The notes: a model not told the origin generated them from the letters alone. A stretch of 64,000 nucleotides of DNA from MVRV01 sp964646755 (GCA_964646755.1 CAZYIE010000001.1:62001-126000); one strand, 5' to 3'; positions 34,839 through 44,554 are shown, counted from the stretch's first letter. A program made the numbers and translations.

Positions 34839-35219
34839 ATGCTGTTGCCTAATATTGATATGGTGGTTTTTGCGGATAATACAGCGCCTAATGCGAAAAC
34901 TCCCTTAAGGCTGTATACAAAATCCACAGAAGACAAAAACAAAGAAATGCATTCTGCCAGGTCGTTTACTACCCGCGCGCCTAGTTTTAATTTCTTCATG
35001 GTTGCGGGAGATCCTTTCATCAATAACATCGTGATTTATTATGATCCGCTGAACAATTTAGTTTCCGCCAATAAAATATACGGAGACGGCAGCATTAAGC
35101 TTTTATGGGAAACGGCAAATATCAAAGCAAGCGCATCCCGGCAATTCGGACGGGTACCATTTAATTACAAAATCTATCTTTTCGGACGGCGAAATGATGA
35201 GGCGCTTTATATTAAGTGA
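34839..35219 (+). CDS. hypothetical protein, possibly a fragment
   Basis: A 126-codon frame in a decayed region. I recognise no family. Its last 26 residues (RQFGRVPFNYKIYLFGRR, then NDEALYIK) recur at 41 kb as a diverged copy without the rest of the gene. No clear ribosome site. It may be the 3' part of a larger lost gene. Confidence 0.3.
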   Translation: MLLPNIDMVVFADNTAPNAKTPLRLYTKSTEDKNKEMHSARSFTTRAPSFNFFMVAGDPFINNIVIYYDPLNNLVSANKIYGDGSIKLLWETANIKASASRQFGRVPFNYKIYLFGRRNDEALYIK

Positions 35220-35266
35220 ACCCACAAGCATATAGGAATGGTGTGCCGGATGATGCTGAATCAATA
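35134..35266 (+). repeat. direct repeat, copy 1 (partner at 41189-41320)
   Basis: About 130 bp beginning CATCCCGGCAATTCGGAC and including CGGACGGCGAAATGATGAGG is repeated in the same orientation 6 kb downstream with scattered mismatches. The two copies bracket the SDR, thiolase and LuxR-regulator block. Confidence 0.8.
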
Positions 35267-35603
35267 GGTGCCGATTATCCTGCCTTCCAAGGGCCGCTTC
35301 ACAAAGATCATGCTTTCTTGGAGGGAAATTAAAAACGTAGGTGAAAAATGGTGAACTTTGAACAGATAGTGCGGTATTTTGTATTTGATAAGATAGTGCT
35401 CCTGCATGGCTGAATATTAAGGAGTGTATGTGTCATTAGTGCCACGAAAGGGCAGCTTGGTTGGCAAAATGTTTATCTCCAAGGCCTGGAGTGCACTGAT
35501 AAAAAGATTAAATAATTTGGGTGACCGGATCTATTCTGGTGATAGCCGATTGTCCTGAGCAAAAGAATGTTAGACAACTCAAGTCATTGAAAGGAGAAGG
35601 AAG
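35267..35603. other. intergenic, no gene seen
   Basis: No coding signal or stable structure recognised. The last 30 bp hold an AAAGGAGAAGG ribosome site for the SDR gene. Confidence 0.4.
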
Positions 35604-36371
35604 ATGATTTTACAAGACAACGTTGCAGTAATTACGGGGGGCGCCTCAGGGTTGGGAGAGGCCTGTGTGCGCGAGTTGCTCAAAGGCGGCGCCAAGGTTG
35701 CCATTCTCGACTTTGCTGCTGAACGGGGAGAGAAGATCGCCGCTGAGTTGGGAAAAGATGCGATCTTTATACAGACCGACGTGACCGATGAAGCGGGAAT
35801 GCAGGCCGCAATCCGGAAAACCGTCGATGCATTCGGCGCAGTCCATATTGCAATCAACTGTGCCGGGACGGCCGATAGCATCAAGGTGTTGTCGAAAAAA
35901 GGCCCCTATCCCCTGGCCGCATTCAACAGAATCCTGCATATCAATCTGGTAGGGACTTTCAACATCATTCGGCTCGTGGTAGAGCAGATGGTCAACAATA
36001 CACCAAATGGGGATGGCGAAAAAGGGGTCATCATTAACACTGCCTCTGTCGCCGCTTTTGACGGTCAGATCGGTCAGGCAGCATATAGTGCCTCCAAGGC
36101 GGGGATTGTCGGTATGACCCTGCCCATCGCCCGGGAATGCGCGGAATACGGCATCCGGGTCATGACCGTGGCTCCTGGAATTTTCGATACGCCCTTGCTC
36201 GCGCAATTGCCGGAAAACGTCCGGCAGGCCTTAGGCAAGTCGGTTCCTTTCCCGCCCCGGCTGGGACGTCCCGAAGAATATGCAGCTCTGGCCCTTCATA
36301 TAATCGAGAATCCGATGTTAAACGGGGAGGTGATCCGCCTGGACGGAGCGATCCGGATGGGAGCAAAGTAA
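35604..36371 (+). CDS. 3-hydroxyacyl-CoA dehydrogenase, SDR type II (HSD17B10-like)
   Basis: This 255-residue SDR has VAVITGGASGLGEACVREL (NAD loop), Asp in ILDFAAERG favouring NAD, INCAGTA, catalytic Ser in NTASVAAFDGQIGQ and YSASK. The insertion KVLSKKGPYPLAAFNRI and C-terminal PFPPRLGRPEEYA are characteristic of type II hydroxyacyl-CoA/2-methyl-3-hydroxybutyryl-CoA dehydrogenases. It should oxidise a 3-hydroxyacyl-CoA, possibly branched. The thiolase 50 bp downstream would cleave the resulting 3-ketoacyl-CoA. Confidence 0.9.
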   Translation: MILQDNVAVITGGASGLGEACVRELLKGGAKVAILDFAAERGEKIAAELGKDAIFIQTDVTDEAGMQAAIRKTVDAFGAVHIAINCAGTADSIKVLSKKGPYPLAAFNRILHINLVGTFNIIRLVVEQMVNNTPNGDGEKGVIINTASVAAFDGQIGQAAYSASKAGIVGMTLPIARECAEYGIRVMTVAPGIFDTPLLAQLPENVRQALGKSVPFPPRLGRPEEYAALALHIIENPMLNGEVIRLDGAIRMGAK

Positions 36372-36420
36372 CCACTGAGAAAAAGAAGAAAAAATATAAA
36401 AAGACAGGAGAAATCATAGC

Positions 36421-37638
36421 ATGAACAAGAGTGAAGAGATTGTCATTGTCAGCGGCGTGAGAACACCTTTCAGCAAATTTGATACGGCCATGGCCGATAT
36501 TTCCAGCATCGATCTAGCTGCAGGCGTCATGAGGGAAGCCATCCGGCGGGTGGGTATCAAGCCGGAAGAGGTAGATGATATCAATTACGGGACCTGTGTT
36601 TTAGCGGAGGTTGCGTTGGAAACGGATGTGCCGGCCCGGCAGGCTGCTATTACCGCGGGATTCCCTCCGGAAACCTTGTCGAACACCATGGACCGCGCCT
36701 GCTGTTCTTCCCTGACGGCCGTACGGGCAGGAATGTATTTTATCAGGGCGGGTGAAGGACAGATCGCCATGGCAGTGGGATCTGATAATATGATCCGCTG
36801 CCCACATCTGGCGCCTGGATTGAGGAAAGGGGTCCGGATGGGCCATATCAGGCTTTTAGATAACATGTTTGAACTTGGCTATGGCGCTAGAGGATTCGCT
36901 CCGGTGGCTAAAGATGCCGGGGAGGTCGCTGTTGAAAACGGCGTTACGCGAGAGATGCAGGATGCTTGGGCACTGGGAAGTCAGGAAAAATATGCCAAGG
37001 CATTCGCTGAGGGCATATACAAGGTGGGTGAAGAGATCCTCCCCGTCGTCATTCCTCAGAGGAAAGGAGATCCTATAGTGATTGATCGGGATGAGGCACC
37101 TCGGAAGACTTCTCTGGAAGCTCTTGCCAAATTAAAGCCGATTTACGGCAGTCCCACGGTCACAGCAGGGAATGCACCTCCTGTAAGCGCTGGCGCCAGT
37201 GCGCTTCTCTTTATGACTCGGAAAAAAGCGGAAGAGAAGGGTTTAAAGCCTTTAGCCACGATCGTTGCTGCCGTGGGGTCAGCTATGGACCCGAGGAGGA
37301 TTGCGGAGATCCCGGCCTTTACCATCGAGAAGGCATTGAAAAGAGCAGGCCTGAACATCGATCAGATGGACATGATGGAGATCAACGAAGCCTTTGCGGC
37401 CGTCCCCATGACCTCAACGAAAATCCTGGCGAAAGGAGATGAGAAGAAATGGAAGGAATTACAGGCAAAGACAAACATCCATGGCGGCGCCATTGCTTTG
37501 GGGCATCCAGTGGGAGCCAGTGCGGCCCGAATCACGATGCATATTGCCTATGAGCTGCAGCGCCGCGGCGGCGGATACGGTGTGGCGGCCATCTGCGGCG
37601 GTCTGGCCCAGGGTGAAGCAATCATCCTGAAGGTGTAA
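36421..37638 (+). CDS. acetyl-CoA C-acyltransferase (thiolase)
   Basis: A full-length 405-residue degradative thiolase: nucleophile Cys in DRACCSSLTAV (residues 92-102), EINEAFAAVPM near 320, HGGAIALGHPVGASAARI near 356 and the second catalytic Cys in AAICGGLAQG near 390. It cleaves 3-ketoacyl-CoA with CoA in beta-oxidation. It follows the type II hydroxyacyl-CoA dehydrogenase, so the two genes supply the last two steps of a beta-oxidation round. Confidence 0.93.
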   Translation: MNKSEEIVIVSGVRTPFSKFDTAMADISSIDLAAGVMREAIRRVGIKPEEVDDINYGTCVLAEVALETDVPARQAAITAGFPPETLSNTMDRACCSSLTAVRAGMYFIRAGEGQIAMAVGSDNMIRCPHLAPGLRKGVRMGHIRLLDNMFELGYGARGFAPVAKDAGEVAVENGVTREMQDAWALGSQEKYAKAFAEGIYKVGEEILPVVIPQRKGDPIVIDRDEAPRKTSLEALAKLKPIYGSPTVTAGNAPPVSAGASALLFMTRKKAEEKGLKPLATIVAAVGSAMDPRRIAEIPAFTIEKALKRAGLNIDQMDMMEINEAFAAVPMTSTKILAKGDEKKWKELQAKTNIHGGAIALGHPVGASAARITMHIAYELQRRGGGYGVAAICGGLAQGEAIILKV

Positions 37639-37863
37639 CGGGTATACATAGCTAAAACAGTCAACAAATGAAAACTGGCTCCTAGTGGAGGGCGCCGGCT
37701 CAACGGAAATCGTGAAGTCCCTTGTGGGAAAATGGTGAAGGGCAGCCCGTTCCGACTGGATCTGTGTTCCTTTGCCAGCCATATGTCCGCTGTCAGTGAA
37801 ACTGGTGATGCGTTATCGTCTAGAAAAAAGCATAAAATGTTCTTCGAAGGGGGAAATTAAAAA

Positions 37864-37990
37864 ATGACGGATGAAGCAAGCGTTCAAGGAAATGCATCAC
37901 CGTATAGGTGGTGGATGCTTTTTTAATGCAGCAGCCAAATTTTTATTTGTTACGGAAACCCATCCCAAGAGGGCGGTCAAAGGTGATTAG
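37864..37990 (+). pseudogene. remnant of an MFS transporter (both ends, middle deleted)
   Basis: An ATG at 37864 after AAGGGGG reads MTDEASVQGNASPYRWWMLF, a typical MFS N-terminus, and hits TAA after 20 codons. In the adjacent frame AAAKFLFVTETHPKRAVKGD follows to a TAG at 37988-37990 and could be the C-terminal tail of the same transporter. It probably once followed the thiolase. Confidence 0.5.
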
Positions 37991-38091
37991 GCAGATGCAT
38001 CGTCCATTAAAAAGCATAAGGTTCAGACCATTTCAATATCTTACATTTTGAAATGATCTCTGAGTATTGGCGCTAAGTTTCAATAGGCTGT

Positions 38092-38120
38092 AAAGGCGGG
38101 TGAAAACAAAACCCGCCTTT
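38092..38120. terminator. rho-independent terminator
   Basis: AAAGGCGGGT (38092-38101) and ACCCGCCTTT (38111-38120) form a perfect 10-bp stem with a 9-nt A-rich loop. T runs on the plus strand are short, and A runs allow use on the other strand for the LuxR gene. Confidence 0.75.
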
Positions 38121-38243
38121 ATAATTTCAATTAAAAAATAAAAATGTAAGGTGGTATGACCAATCTATAATAGTTAATGTCTCGAATAAAACGATGATAG
38201 GCTGCAAACTTCGACAGAGAATAGCCGCGCGGGACAGACTGTC

Positions 38244-38269
38244 ATATGACCTGCCCCAAATACCTGTAC
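38244..38269. repeat. 26-bp dispersed motif, copy 1 (partner at 63745-63770)
   Basis: The motif starts ATATGACCTGCCCCAAAT and ends TGTAC. It matches the second copy at 22 of 26 positions. It may be an insertion-sequence end or a binding site. Confidence 0.4.
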
Positions 38270-38305
38270 CACAAGTTAAGTTAGAATTACGCCATTTTGA
38301 TGGTT

Positions 38306-41056
38306 TTACTTAATAAGACCAAGACTGCGCGCCATAGCCACGGCCTCCGTTCGATTATGTGCCCCCATCTTCCAGTAGATGTTGCGCAAGTGGAAGCGGG
38401 CGGTATGGACAGACACGCATAGTCGGTCGGCTATCTTTTCATTGGAAAGCCCCAGCGCAGCCTTTTCCAGAATGTCAATCTCCCTTCTTGTCAGGGGTTC
38501 TGGGCCGGCCACATTTGGATCCATTGTTTTATCCAGTGGCTGAGGGGCTGCATCTCCGATAGCCTCTAAGAGCTTTTCAAGATAAGTCAAGGAAAGGTTG
38601 TGTTTGTCTGACGTTTCTTTTGCTGCTGCAAACTTGTAAAGTTCCCGGATCATTTTGAGAAGAGGTTCGCCTTCATCAATTATAATCCTGATGTACCCTT
38701 CACCTTGCGCCATGATGAGGGCCTCCCTTAAACGCCGCAGGGCCTGCCGTTTTTCCGAGTCGGCAAGCAAGGCTTTTGCAGAGAGAAGGTGCAGGAGGAG
38801 TGACCGTCGGAAGCAACCGACGGACGTGGCTCTCGTTAATTCATCCTTCAAATGTTCCAGAGCTTTCTTGGCTTGTCCCCGGGCAATGAGGAGACGAATT
38901 TGCGTTATTTCCGGTGTCTCCGGATCGCTTCCGAGAAAAAAGTTGTATTTGGCAAAAGATGTCCAGACCGACTGGTCATCATGCTCCCGCGAAATTTGCA
39001 TAGCCCGGTCCAATTCCCCCTGCTGTATGGCCATACGAATCCGCTCCTGCCTTGCTGCCGCGGAAATACGATTAATGCCCTGCTCGGCGCCCATTCGTTC
39101 CATTTCGGAAAGGTAACGGATAGCGCCGGTGATATCCCCGTATGCGAAACGGATGCGTGCCAGTGTCTTCAACCCCATAATTATCAGATCGGGAACAGTG
39201 GCAGGGAATATTGTATGATATGAAATGAGCAGCTTTTCCGCTGCGGAAACCTCGTTTTTCTGGTAAAGAGCTTCTGCGCAAAGTATGGCTATTGCCGCAC
39301 CTCCGCCTGAGTAGCGCGAGGGATTTGTGGCGGTTTCGTCCAGAACAGCGCGGGTGCTTGCCAGCGTCTCATTGAGTCTTCCCTGTATAGTATCGACCAT
39401 TTGTTCCAACGCTTTGTTCATCAACATCATCACTCCGGTCGGCTGACCGGAGATTCGGGCCGCCTTCCAGATGTATTCTTTTGCTTCTTCAAACCTGCCG
39501 ACAGCAATCCTCATCGCTGCAGTCACATGGAACAATATGGGCAGAAATTGTGGCTGTTTTTCCGACTTGGCAGCTTTGAGACGGGACAATGCCAATTCAT
39601 TCACCTGTTCGCACTGATCGTGTTTATCCTGGATGAAGAGAGCCAGTGAACGAAGCGTCATTGCATCGAATTGGAACGAGGCTTCGGCCTCGGATAGGGT
39701 TGTGCCGCTGTCAAGTTTGTCTAGTGAATCTATTGCCTCCGTGAACCGGTGTTGGATGATTAAGGCATATGTGTAGGCAAGCTGTAATTCCGGGTACTGC
39801 CGGAAGATGGCAACAGGTAGACGCTGACACCACGTGACAATAGTCAACGTCTGGCCGTTCTTCACCAGGTCGAAGGCGCAATTTTCCAAAAGCGATGCGG
39901 CTTCCTTCATGTCACCGGCCAGTATTGAGTGGTCAACTGCCTCCAGGATTTCACCATTTCCGGAGAGCCAGTTGCTGGCGGCCCGATGCAGTGCCGCCAG
40001 ACGTTTCCGTTCCCATCGCGCCAGGTGGTTCTGGAGGAAGAGAGCGAATATGCTGTGGTAGCGGTACCAGCAGTGATCTGCATCGAGCGGTATCAGAAAG
40101 ATATTGGCTTTCTCCAGGTAGTCCAGTATCTCGTAACTGTTGGTTTTTCCGGTTACGGCATCGCAGATGGGGCCGGTAAGTCTTTTAAGTATGCTGGTCT
40201 CCAGGAGAAACGACTGGATGTCTTGCGGTTGGCGCGCCAGGACCTCTTCCGCCAGATAACTGTAAATATTGCCGAAAGCCCAAGAACCGACATTTTGTTT
40301 CGCCACCCGGTTCTCTTGCCAGATAGAGGAGAGGCTGGAGAGTTGAAGCCCCGCAGCCCATCCTTCCGTCATATGATGAATATATTCGATATCATCCTCG
40401 CTCAGGTTCAGCCCTTGGGTTTGTCGAATGAATTGGGTGGTTTCTTCAAGCGTGAACTGTAAGTCCTTCAGTTTGAGCTCAAACACTTCTCCTTGCGCCC
40501 GGAGTCTTTCAATTCCGAAATTCGGTTCCTGGCGGAGCATAAGGATCAATCGCTTGCCCGGCGGAAGGTGGAGAAGTAATTGTTTGACACTGTTTAATAC
40601 CTCCGGGGAATTAATGACGCTGAAATCGTCCAGAACAATGGTGATAGGGTCGGGGAAGGCGGCCAGATAGTCAAGGGTATACAAAAGCACACCGCCTGTT
40701 GAGTGGCCTGAATAGGCTGAATATGCAAACTCAGACGGCGTTCTATCAACATCTAAATCGGCATTGCTCTTCTGCAGAGCCGCGATCAGGTACGTGAAGA
40801 AGCGCGCGGGGTCGTTGTCCGCATCATCCAGGGTTAGCCACGCGGTCGCGACGCCCTGCTCATGCAGGTGGCCCATGTACTGTGCGATCAGTGTTGTTTT
40901 GCCGAATCCGGGTGGGATGTTCAAGAGGATCAGCTTGGCATATCTGGCCGATTGCAGCCGTTCGATCAGTCTGGGGCGGACGACTAATTCACGTCTGATG
41001 ATCGGCGGGGTCAGCTTGGACTGTAGGAGTTTTTGTGACAGGGACTTCTTGGCCAT
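38306..41056 (-). CDS. MalT-like LuxR-family ATP-dependent transcriptional regulator (LAL)
   Basis: At 916 residues this is a large STAND-type regulator. The N-terminal NTPase has Walker A LLNIPPGFGKTTLIAQ near residue 45 and a Walker B-like ITIVLDDF near 138. A TPR-rich middle follows, and the C-terminal LuxR helix-turn-helix reads LTRREIDILEKAALGLSNEK and RLCVSVHTARFHLRNIYWKM in sequence. LAL proteins bind an inducer and ATP and activate neighbouring catabolic operons. It is divergent from the DUF1302-DUF1329-YCF48-MMPL envelope genes, a common pairing in Proteobacteria, and likely activates them. Confidence 0.92.
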   Translation of the reverse strand: MAKKSLSQKLLQSKLTPPIIRRELVVRPRLIERLQSARYAKLILLNIPPGFGKTTLIAQYMGHLHEQGVATAWLTLDDADNDPARFFTYLIAALQKSNADLDVDRTPSEFAYSAYSGHSTGGVLLYTLDYLAAFPDPITIVLDDFSVINSPEVLNSVKQLLLHLPPGKRLILMLRQEPNFGIERLRAQGEVFELKLKDLQFTLEETTQFIRQTQGLNLSEDDIEYIHHMTEGWAAGLQLSSLSSIWQENRVAKQNVGSWAFGNIYSYLAEEVLARQPQDIQSFLLETSILKRLTGPICDAVTGKTNSYEILDYLEKANIFLIPLDADHCWYRYHSIFALFLQNHLARWERKRLAALHRAASNWLSGNGEILEAVDHSILAGDMKEAASLLENCAFDLVKNGQTLTIVTWCQRLPVAIFRQYPELQLAYTYALIIQHRFTEAIDSLDKLDSGTTLSEAEASFQFDAMTLRSLALFIQDKHDQCEQVNELALSRLKAAKSEKQPQFLPILFHVTAAMRIAVGRFEEAKEYIWKAARISGQPTGVMMLMNKALEQMVDTIQGRLNETLASTRAVLDETATNPSRYSGGGAAIAILCAEALYQKNEVSAAEKLLISYHTIFPATVPDLIIMGLKTLARIRFAYGDITGAIRYLSEMERMGAEQGINRISAAARQERIRMAIQQGELDRAMQISREHDDQSVWTSFAKYNFFLGSDPETPEITQIRLLIARGQAKKALEHLKDELTRATSVGCFRRSLLLHLLSAKALLADSEKRQALRRLREALIMAQGEGYIRIIIDEGEPLLKMIRELYKFAAAKETSDKHNLSLTYLEKLLEAIGDAAPQPLDKTMDPNVAGPEPLTRREIDILEKAALGLSNEKIADRLCVSVHTARFHLRNIYWKMGAHNRTEAVAMARSLGLIK

Positions 41057-41188
41057 TTAACTCAACTTCCATAGGCTAATGCGTTGATAGTTTATCAAAC
41101 TTTACCCAATCCCAGAATTTCGCGACCAATACCACTTTTCCTGGCGTTATTCAAATGAAATAAATTCGAGTTAACATCTGCCGGAAGT

Positions 41189-41320
41189 CATCCCGGCAAT
41201 TCGGACAGGTACTCTTTAATTATAAAATCCATCCTTTCGGACGGCGAAATGATGAGGCGCTTTATATTAAGTGAACCCAAAAGCATAGGGAAATGGTGTG
41301 TCAAATGATGCGGAATGAAT
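41189..41320 (+). repeat. direct repeat, copy 2
   Basis: It repeats 35134-35266. One frame still encodes RQFGQVLFNYKIHPFGRR plus NDEALYIK and a stop, matching 22 of 26 residues of the other copy's C-terminus. No start or upstream coding sequence remains. The rest of 41057-41484 holds the divergent LuxR/porin promoter region, in which I see no named site. Confidence 0.8.
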
Positions 41321-41484
41321 GGGCAAAGATAACCCATTCTCTCGAGAGCCATTTTAAGACGATCACATGCCCACGGGTGGAAAAATCAAAAGGGAGGTGA
41401 AAGGCGGCAAATTTAGAAGGGGTAGCGCAGTGTGTTGTAAGATTCAAACTCAAAATAAATGCATAAATGTAAAAATGGAGGACA

Positions 41485-43155
41485 ATGATGAATCATCCAA
41501 GCAAGAACAAAAAAATGGCTTGCAGGTTGCGGGGGCACCTGTCGAAGTGGTTTGTCTTAGCGACGGTATTGCTTCTCGGGTTTCCCGGCAGCGTTTGGGC
41601 ATTTGAAATTCCCACAGGAAATGAGGACATCGAACTTCGCTGGGATAATACATTTAAATACAACCTCGGCTTTCGTGCTAAACCGCAGAATGACGCATTC
41701 CTGAAAAACCCGAATACCGATGACGGAGACCGTAATTTCAAGAACGGCGGAATTATGATGAACAGGCTCGATATTCTATCCGAGCTCGATATTCAGTACA
41801 AAAAGAGTTATGGGGCTCGCATAAGCGGGGCTGCCTGGTATGACCAGCGATATCATGAGAGTATGGACAATAACTCTGTTGCCACCTCGAACCATATGGA
41901 GAATGGAGCACCGGCGCTCGGGTTGAGCGACTATACAAAAAAATATTATGCAGGCCCTACTGCCGAATTGCTGGATGCTTTTGTATTTGGTAAATTTGAC
42001 ATCGGACCGGTGCCCGTCAACCTCAAGGTGGGTCGGCATACGGTCTATTGGGGGGAAAGCCTGTCGTTTTCAGGCGCGCTCCATGGCATATCTTATTCGC
42101 AAATGCCCATCGATACAATAAAAGCCTATGCTGTTCCCGGCTCAGATGTAAAAGAGTTATTTCGTCCCCTGAATAATATTTCGGTACAGGCGTCACTCAC
42201 CAATAATTTCTCCATTGCAGGGCAATACTTTCTGGAATGGGAGCATTATTTATTGCCGGAAGCAGGGTCATATAGCGGCTTCTCTGATGGAAGTTTTTAT
42301 GGTGGTGAGACACTCATCCTTGGACCCGTAAGATACGCCCACAGTGCCGATTCTCAGCCGAACGGGAGGAGGGACTGGGGGGTGGCTGCACGTTGGTCTC
42401 CGCAGTGGCTGAATGGCACTGTCGGCGCATACTACCGTCGTTTTTCCGACAGGTTGCCCCAGGTGCAAATGAATCCCGTTGCCCGCGAATATTTCCTGGT
42501 ATACAGCGATGCCATCGATCTGTATGGTTTAAGTTTCTCCAAAAACATCTTCGGAGTCAGTGTCGGTTCAGAGCTCTCCTACCGCGTTAACATGCCTCTG
42601 TTAAGCGACACGGTTGTCAGCACGACACGCCCTAATGAAGGTGATACCTTCGGGGCACGGGGCAACACCTGGCATGGACTAATCAACTTCGTCGGCGTGT
42701 TGACTCCTCCGCTGTGCTCTCTTGCCAGCTGGACCATGGAGGCTTATTGGAACCGGTGGGATAATGTAACCCAGGGTGAAAACTTATTCAAGGGACGTAA
42801 CGGATACACTGCCATAGACAAAGTCACAAAGGACTTTGTGGGCGTTGGAGTTACTTTTACACCGACGTGGTTACAGGTATTTCCGGGGATGGATCTGTCT
42901 ATGCCTCTTGCCTACGGCACAGGACTTAACGGCAGCTCAGCAGAAACTCTTGGGGGTAGCGAACGCGCAGGGCAATGGAGCGCCGGCCTTTCCCTGGATG
43001 TTCGCAACAAATACAAGTTTGATCTCAAGTATGTTGATTTCTTCGGTGTATACACAACTACGCCAGCGACGGGTGCGGTAGCAACTTATAACAGCCCTAT
43101 GGCATTGTTAAGTGACCGCGCTATGGTCAGTTTTACGGCCAAAGCCACTTTCTAG
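41485..43155 (+). CDS. DUF1302 outer-membrane protein
   Basis: A signal peptide (cleavage after SVWA, about residue 39) precedes FEIPTGNEDIELRWDNTFKYNLGFR, the standard opening of DUF1302 proteins. These are predicted beta-barrels of about 550-600 residues, and this one has 556. Alternating aromatic strands and a terminal Phe (VSFTAKATF) fit an outer-membrane barrel. GGAGG sits 5 bp before the ATG. DUF1302 with DUF1329, YCF48-like and MMPL genes forms a conserved envelope module thought to move hydrophobic compounds; the substrate is inferred from the CoA-metabolism genes around it. Confidence 0.92.
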   Translation: MMNHPSKNKKMACRLRGHLSKWFVLATVLLLGFPGSVWAFEIPTGNEDIELRWDNTFKYNLGFRAKPQNDAFLKNPNTDDGDRNFKNGGIMMNRLDILSELDIQYKKSYGARISGAAWYDQRYHESMDNNSVATSNHMENGAPALGLSDYTKKYYAGPTAELLDAFVFGKFDIGPVPVNLKVGRHTVYWGESLSFSGALHGISYSQMPIDTIKAYAVPGSDVKELFRPLNNISVQASLTNNFSIAGQYFLEWEHYLLPEAGSYSGFSDGSFYGGETLILGPVRYAHSADSQPNGRRDWGVAARWSPQWLNGTVGAYYRRFSDRLPQVQMNPVAREYFLVYSDAIDLYGLSFSKNIFGVSVGSELSYRVNMPLLSDTVVSTTRPNEGDTFGARGNTWHGLINFVGVLTPPLCSLASWTMEAYWNRWDNVTQGENLFKGRNGYTAIDKVTKDFVGVGVTFTPTWLQVFPGMDLSMPLAYGTGLNGSSAETLGGSERAGQWSAGLSLDVRNKYKFDLKYVDFFGVYTTTPATGAVATYNSPMALLSDRAMVSFTAKATF

Positions 43156-43176
43156 GACTAAGGAGGACATAATAAT

Positions 43177-44538
43177 ATGATAAATCGTATAAGTACAATA
43201 TCTGCCATTTTGCTTTATCTGGTGATGGCATATGCTGGGCTTGCCTTCGGAGCGGTCAGTCCGGAGGAGGCAAGCAAATTAGGTGCAACGTTGACGGCTG
43301 TTGGCGCCGAAAAAGCAGGCAATGCGGACGGATCGATTCCGGCATATACCGGCGGATTGACCACTCCGCCCAGGGAATATGTGAAGGGTTCTGGTTTGCG
43401 CCCCGATCCGTTTGCCGGCGAGAGGCCCCTGTTTTCGATCGACGCGAAGAACATGAGCCAATATGATGACAAGCTCACCGAGGGTGTGAAGGCGATGATG
43501 AAAAAATATCCGAGCTTCCGCCTTGATGCCTATAAAACCCACCGTACGGTAGCCTTTCCGAAATTCGTTAACGACGCTACTAAAAAAAATGCCGTTGCGG
43601 CAACAACTGCGAAAGAAGGCCTAGCTATCCGGAACGCCCATGCGGGAATCCCCTTCCCGATACCGGCTGATGGTTACCAGGCTATCTGGAACCATCAGCT
43701 CCGATTAATTGCACCCGTCAGCTACCAGACAAAAATTGAATCCTACAACATCGATTCTTCCGGCCATCCCGCATTATCGCTTAAGGCCGAAATAACCACC
43801 GCACAACCGTATTACGATGTGAACGATATACATGCTGCAGTAGCTGCGAAAGTGAGGTTTCTATATACGGGTCCTCCCCGCCGTGCTGGTGAGGCGGTGC
43901 TAGTGGAAGATCCGCTGGACTACACCGGAGGGAGTCGGCGCGCCTGGTCTTACCTTCCCGGTCAGCGCAGGGTCAGGCTTGCGCCTGATATTGCCTTCGA
44001 TACTCCTAACCCCGCGACAGCCGGCGCAAGCTGCTACGATGACACTTATGTCTTCAATGGATCCATCGAGCGGTATACCTGGAAGCTTATCGGCAAGAAG
44101 GAAGTCTATATTCCGTACAATACTTACGCTCTTACCTACTACCAGGGCGATGTGAATAAGGTGCTCACACCAAAGCATATGAATCCGGATTTCATCCGGT
44201 GGGAGCTCCACCGGGTGTGGGTCGTGGAGGCAACTTTGAAGCCGGGTATGAGGCATATATACACCAAGCGGACCTTATACTTGGATGAGGATTCCTGGTA
44301 TGCCCTGTCAGCCGACAACTATGACAAACGCGGCAATATTTATCGGGTAACGTTTGGCTTTATGGCGCCGGGTTATGAGGTGCCGACTCCGGACGCGACC
44401 TTTATGGCCTTTTTTGACCTGATAGCCCGTAGCTACGCTGTGAATATGTGGCCGCGGATTGGCGGCACCAAATATCTAGGCAAAGTTAGCAACAGTACGT
44501 TCAACCCGGAAGCACTTGCGGGCGGAGGTTTACGCTAG
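43177..44538 (+). CDS. DUF1329 periplasmic/outer-membrane lipid-handling protein
   Basis: A signal peptide ending GLAFGA is followed by VSPEEASKLGATLTAVGAEK and GNADGSIPAYTGGL, the diagnostic N-terminus of DUF1329. The 453-residue length is typical, and the family has a LolA-like fold related to lipoprotein carriers. It starts 21 bp after the DUF1302 stop with AGGAGG upstream. The invariant pairing with DUF1302 supports a joint role in moving a hydrophobic ligand across the periplasm, but this is inference. Confidence 0.92.
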   Translation: MINRISTISAILLYLVMAYAGLAFGAVSPEEASKLGATLTAVGAEKAGNADGSIPAYTGGLTTPPREYVKGSGLRPDPFAGERPLFSIDAKNMSQYDDKLTEGVKAMMKKYPSFRLDAYKTHRTVAFPKFVNDATKKNAVAATTAKEGLAIRNAHAGIPFPIPADGYQAIWNHQLRLIAPVSYQTKIESYNIDSSGHPALSLKAEITTAQPYYDVNDIHAAVAAKVRFLYTGPPRRAGEAVLVEDPLDYTGGSRRAWSYLPGQRRVRLAPDIAFDTPNPATAGASCYDDTYVFNGSIERYTWKLIGKKEVYIPYNTYALTYYQGDVNKVLTPKHMNPDFIRWELHRVWVVEATLKPGMRHIYTKRTLYLDEDSWYALSADNYDKRGNIYRVTFGFMAPGYEVPTPDATFMAFFDLIARSYAVNMWPRIGGTKYLGKVSNSTFNPEALAGGGLR

Positions 44539-44554
44539 AACTTAATCGTAAGGT

